In this document: positions 62,496 through 64,000 of the stretch, one piece after another | Layout of the letters: each line of letters opens with the position of its first letter | Position numbering within the stretch: the first letter of the stretch is position 1 | From: Bacteroidales bacterium UBA4116 | Lineage (GTDB): Bacteria > Bacteroidota > Bacteroidia > Bacteroidales > Tannerellaceae | Direction of reading: 5' to 3' | DNA: 64,000 bases | Assembly: GCA_002381645.1 (NCBI GenBank) | Contig: DFXE01000020.1 | Location: 62,001-126,000, forward strand | The notes under the pieces: model-generated | The model's database searches: none | The model's input: only the letters and a program-made list of their open reading frames with translations | Told to the model about the DNA's origin: nothing | Position numbers and translations under genes: made by a program

Positions 62496-63695
62496 TCATT
62501 TAAACAACATCGGTACGAATTGGGTTAAATAAATCCGCCAGTTCTTCCAGATATGTCCTTCTTCTGATTCAAAATAGATATAAGGATAATTATTATCGTC
62601 GAGCTTTTTACGATAATCCATATTGGCCTGATATAAAAAGTCTGTTTTTCCGATAGCTATCCAGTATAATTTTGGTTTTTTATTAAACTGTACTTTCAGC
62701 TTTCCATCAATGTTTTGATAAATTTCTGATTGATTTTGTTTATTGGCATCAGGCAAAATAGCGGCGGAGAAAAGGCCTACATAATCAAACATATCCGGAT
62801 ATTGTTTGGAGATATGCAATGAATGGAAACCGCCCATAGATAGTCCGGCAATAGCACGCCCTGATTTATTAGTACGCGTACGATAATTGGCATCCACAAA
62901 TTTTACTATATCGGGAAAACTTTCTTCCATCTTTCCATCCATGGTGTTCGGTAATTGCATAGTTGGCTTATAAAATCCTAATGAAGATTCTCCAGGAGCT
63001 GCTTCCTGTGCGACATTTCCATTAGGCATCACTACAATCATCGGTTTAGCTTTTCCTTGTGCAATCAGATTATCCATAATCTGAACTGTTCTACCTAAAG
63101 TGATCCAGGCTTCTTCATCTCCCCCCATGCCATGAAGCAGATATAAAACGGGGTATTTTTGAGAACTTTTCTCGTACCCGGGAGGGGTATAAATTGTTAT
63201 TCTACGGTTTTTTCCTAATGTCGGGCTATCGTACCACCGATGTGAAAGTGTACCATGGGGCACCTGATTTACACTGTATAAATCTCCCCGTACCCCTCCA
63301 ATAACAAATATATTGGTAATTGAGGCTACATCACGGTTTAAATACACATTATTGGGGTCATAAGTATTTAATCCGTCTACCAAAAAAGAATAACTGTATA
63401 ATTCGGATTCAAGCGGGCCGGGGGTTGTATATTCCCACACTCCATCTGTACCCTCTTGTAAATCCGCTATACCGGGTGCATCGTAAGTACCGTAAGAGGA
63501 TTCTTTCTTTTGAGTAGGAAGAAAGTCTCCCGTAACTTGCACTTTTACCGCTTTAGGTGCCCTGAAACGAAAGGTGACGGTGTTATCTTTATGGATTTCC
63601 GGAGAAACGATATTTTGTCCCCCCCATAAAGCCTGTTGTGCTGATAAAGAATTTATCAAGCTCACAATACATAAAGTAAGAATCAGTTTATTCAT
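62496..63695 (-). CDS. CE1-type esterase with N-terminal E-set domain, 399 aa
   Basis: Signal peptide at 1-19 (NSLSAQQ). An immunoglobulin-like E-set domain (about 30-135, TVTFRFRAPKAVKVQVTGDF) precedes the alpha/beta-hydrolase domain. The probable triad is Ser286 in GLSMGG, Asp352 and His381 in EEGHIWKNWR. Such enzymes are feruloyl or acetyl-xylan esterases in plant-fibre loci. It follows a GH5 gene by 11 bp on the same strand, which suggests one operon for xylan- or glucan-rich material. Confidence 0.88.
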   Translation of the reverse strand: MNKLILTLCIVSLINSLSAQQALWGGQNIVSPEIHKDNTVTFRFRAPKAVKVQVTGDFLPTQKKESSYGTYDAPGIADLQEGTDGVWEYTTPGPLESELYSYSFLVDGLNTYDPNNVYLNRDVASITNIFVIGGVRGDLYSVNQVPHGTLSHRWYDSPTLGKNRRITIYTPPGYEKSSQKYPVLYLLHGMGGDEEAWITLGRTVQIMDNLIAQGKAKPMIVVMPNGNVAQEAAPGESSLGFYKPTMQLPNTMDGKMEESFPDIVKFVDANYRTRTNKSGRAIAGLSMGGFHSLHISKQYPDMFDYVGLFSAAILPDANKQNQSEIYQNIDGKLKVQFNKKPKLYWIAIGKTDFLYQANMDYRKKLDDNNYPYIYFESEEGHIWKNWRIYLTQFVPMLFK

Positions 63696-63706
63696 ATTTA
63701 TTATAT

Positions 63707-64000
63707 TTAAAAATTATTCGGGTTCAACCCCAATGCTTGTATATAACTTTCATTAACCGTACAATTGCTGAACTTACACAGTTCTATAAAATCAGACAAT
63801 GCCTGCCTGGCCAGTATCTGATCGGGCCTGGCCTCTCGTATTTCTTTATACGTCGCGCGCGGGGCTTCTGCAAATGCTATAATCTTATCCCAATTATCTG
63901 GTTCAGGAATACTTACGAAACAAGAACCCTGCATTTTTTTATAAGGCCAGAAATGCCAACCGATATTATTTTCTTCCATTACACGGCAAAAAGCTGTCAT
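63707..64000 (-). CDS. GH5-family glycoside hydrolase, C-terminal end (gene runs out of window)
   Basis: Only the last 97 codons are visible; the ATG at 64000 is internal, and the gene continues to the right. WHFWPYKKMQGSCFVSI followed by EPDNWDKIIAFAEA is the typical end of GH5 endoglucanases or related enzymes. It lies 11 bp before the CE1-type esterase gene. The catalytic glutamates are outside the window, so the substrate cannot be stated. Confidence 0.75.
   Translation of the reverse strand: MTAFCRVMEENNIGWHFWPYKKMQGSCFVSIPEPDNWDKIIAFAEAPRATYKEIREARPDQILARQALSDFIELCKFSNCTVNESYIQALGLNPNNF

Overview
The window reads as chromosomal DNA of a Bacteroidales bacterium (gut or plant-fibre type; Parabacteroides, Dysgonomonas and relatives would fit, but the genus cannot be fixed by eye). 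The reasons are two SusC/SusD pairs, a hybrid two-component regulator, an ECF sigma/FecR pair, a Bacteroidetes-type Rnf operon, the serC-serA-DUF1015 block, and promoters of the Bacteroidetes type (TAnnTTTG at -7). No rRNA, tRNA, CRISPR array or insertion sequence was seen.

Layout. 1-2123: the C-terminal part of a VirE/DUF3874 helicase-like protein, cut by the window edge, convergent with rarD. 2124-8640: an AT-rich accessory stretch with small unknown genes, an ECF sigma factor, an XRE regulator, two tandemly duplicated lipoproteins whose copies are flanked by inverted repeats, a third lipoprotein, many hairpins and two possible small RNAs. 8683-9171: dps. 9276-31759: a large polysaccharide utilisation locus (PUL 1). 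Its leftward operon holds SusC, SusD, a GH127-type lipoprotein, a GH43 enzyme, a second GH127-type enzyme and an S9 prolyl peptidase. Divergently lie a hybrid two-component regulator, a GH146-type enzyme and a zinc-metalloprotease-like lipoprotein. 31888-40014: a DUF3078 protein, then rseC-rnfBCDGEA and galE. 40399-44382: four small genes of unknown function and a methyltransferase, all leftward. 44733-53447: PUL 2 (ECF sigma, FecR, SusC with STN domain, SusD, GH99-like lipoprotein). 53561-59004: HAD phosphatase, DUF1015, serA, serC and rarA. 59274-62465: a TrmH-type methyltransferase divergent from a TamL-like outer-membrane assembly protein. 62496-64000: a CE1-type esterase behind the end of a GH5 enzyme, probably the tail of a third locus.

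How the genes may work together. PUL 1 combines three members of the cysteine-dependent beta-L-arabinofuranosidase superfamily (two GH127-like, one GH146-like), a GH43 enzyme and two peptidases. That set would suit plant hydroxyproline-rich glycoproteins (extensins), whose Hyp-linked arabinosides carry beta-L-arabinofuranose capped by an alpha-linked unit on a proline/hydroxyproline-rich backbone. This is an inference. A phased array of four dyads at exactly 22 bp spacing sits in front of an apparent internal promoter between susD and the first hydrolase gene. A second, different 22 bp-spaced dyad array lies between the convergent ends of galE and the 40399-40857 lipoprotein gene. These arrays, the extensin hypothesis and the inverted-repeat-flanked lipoprotein copies are the most interesting points.
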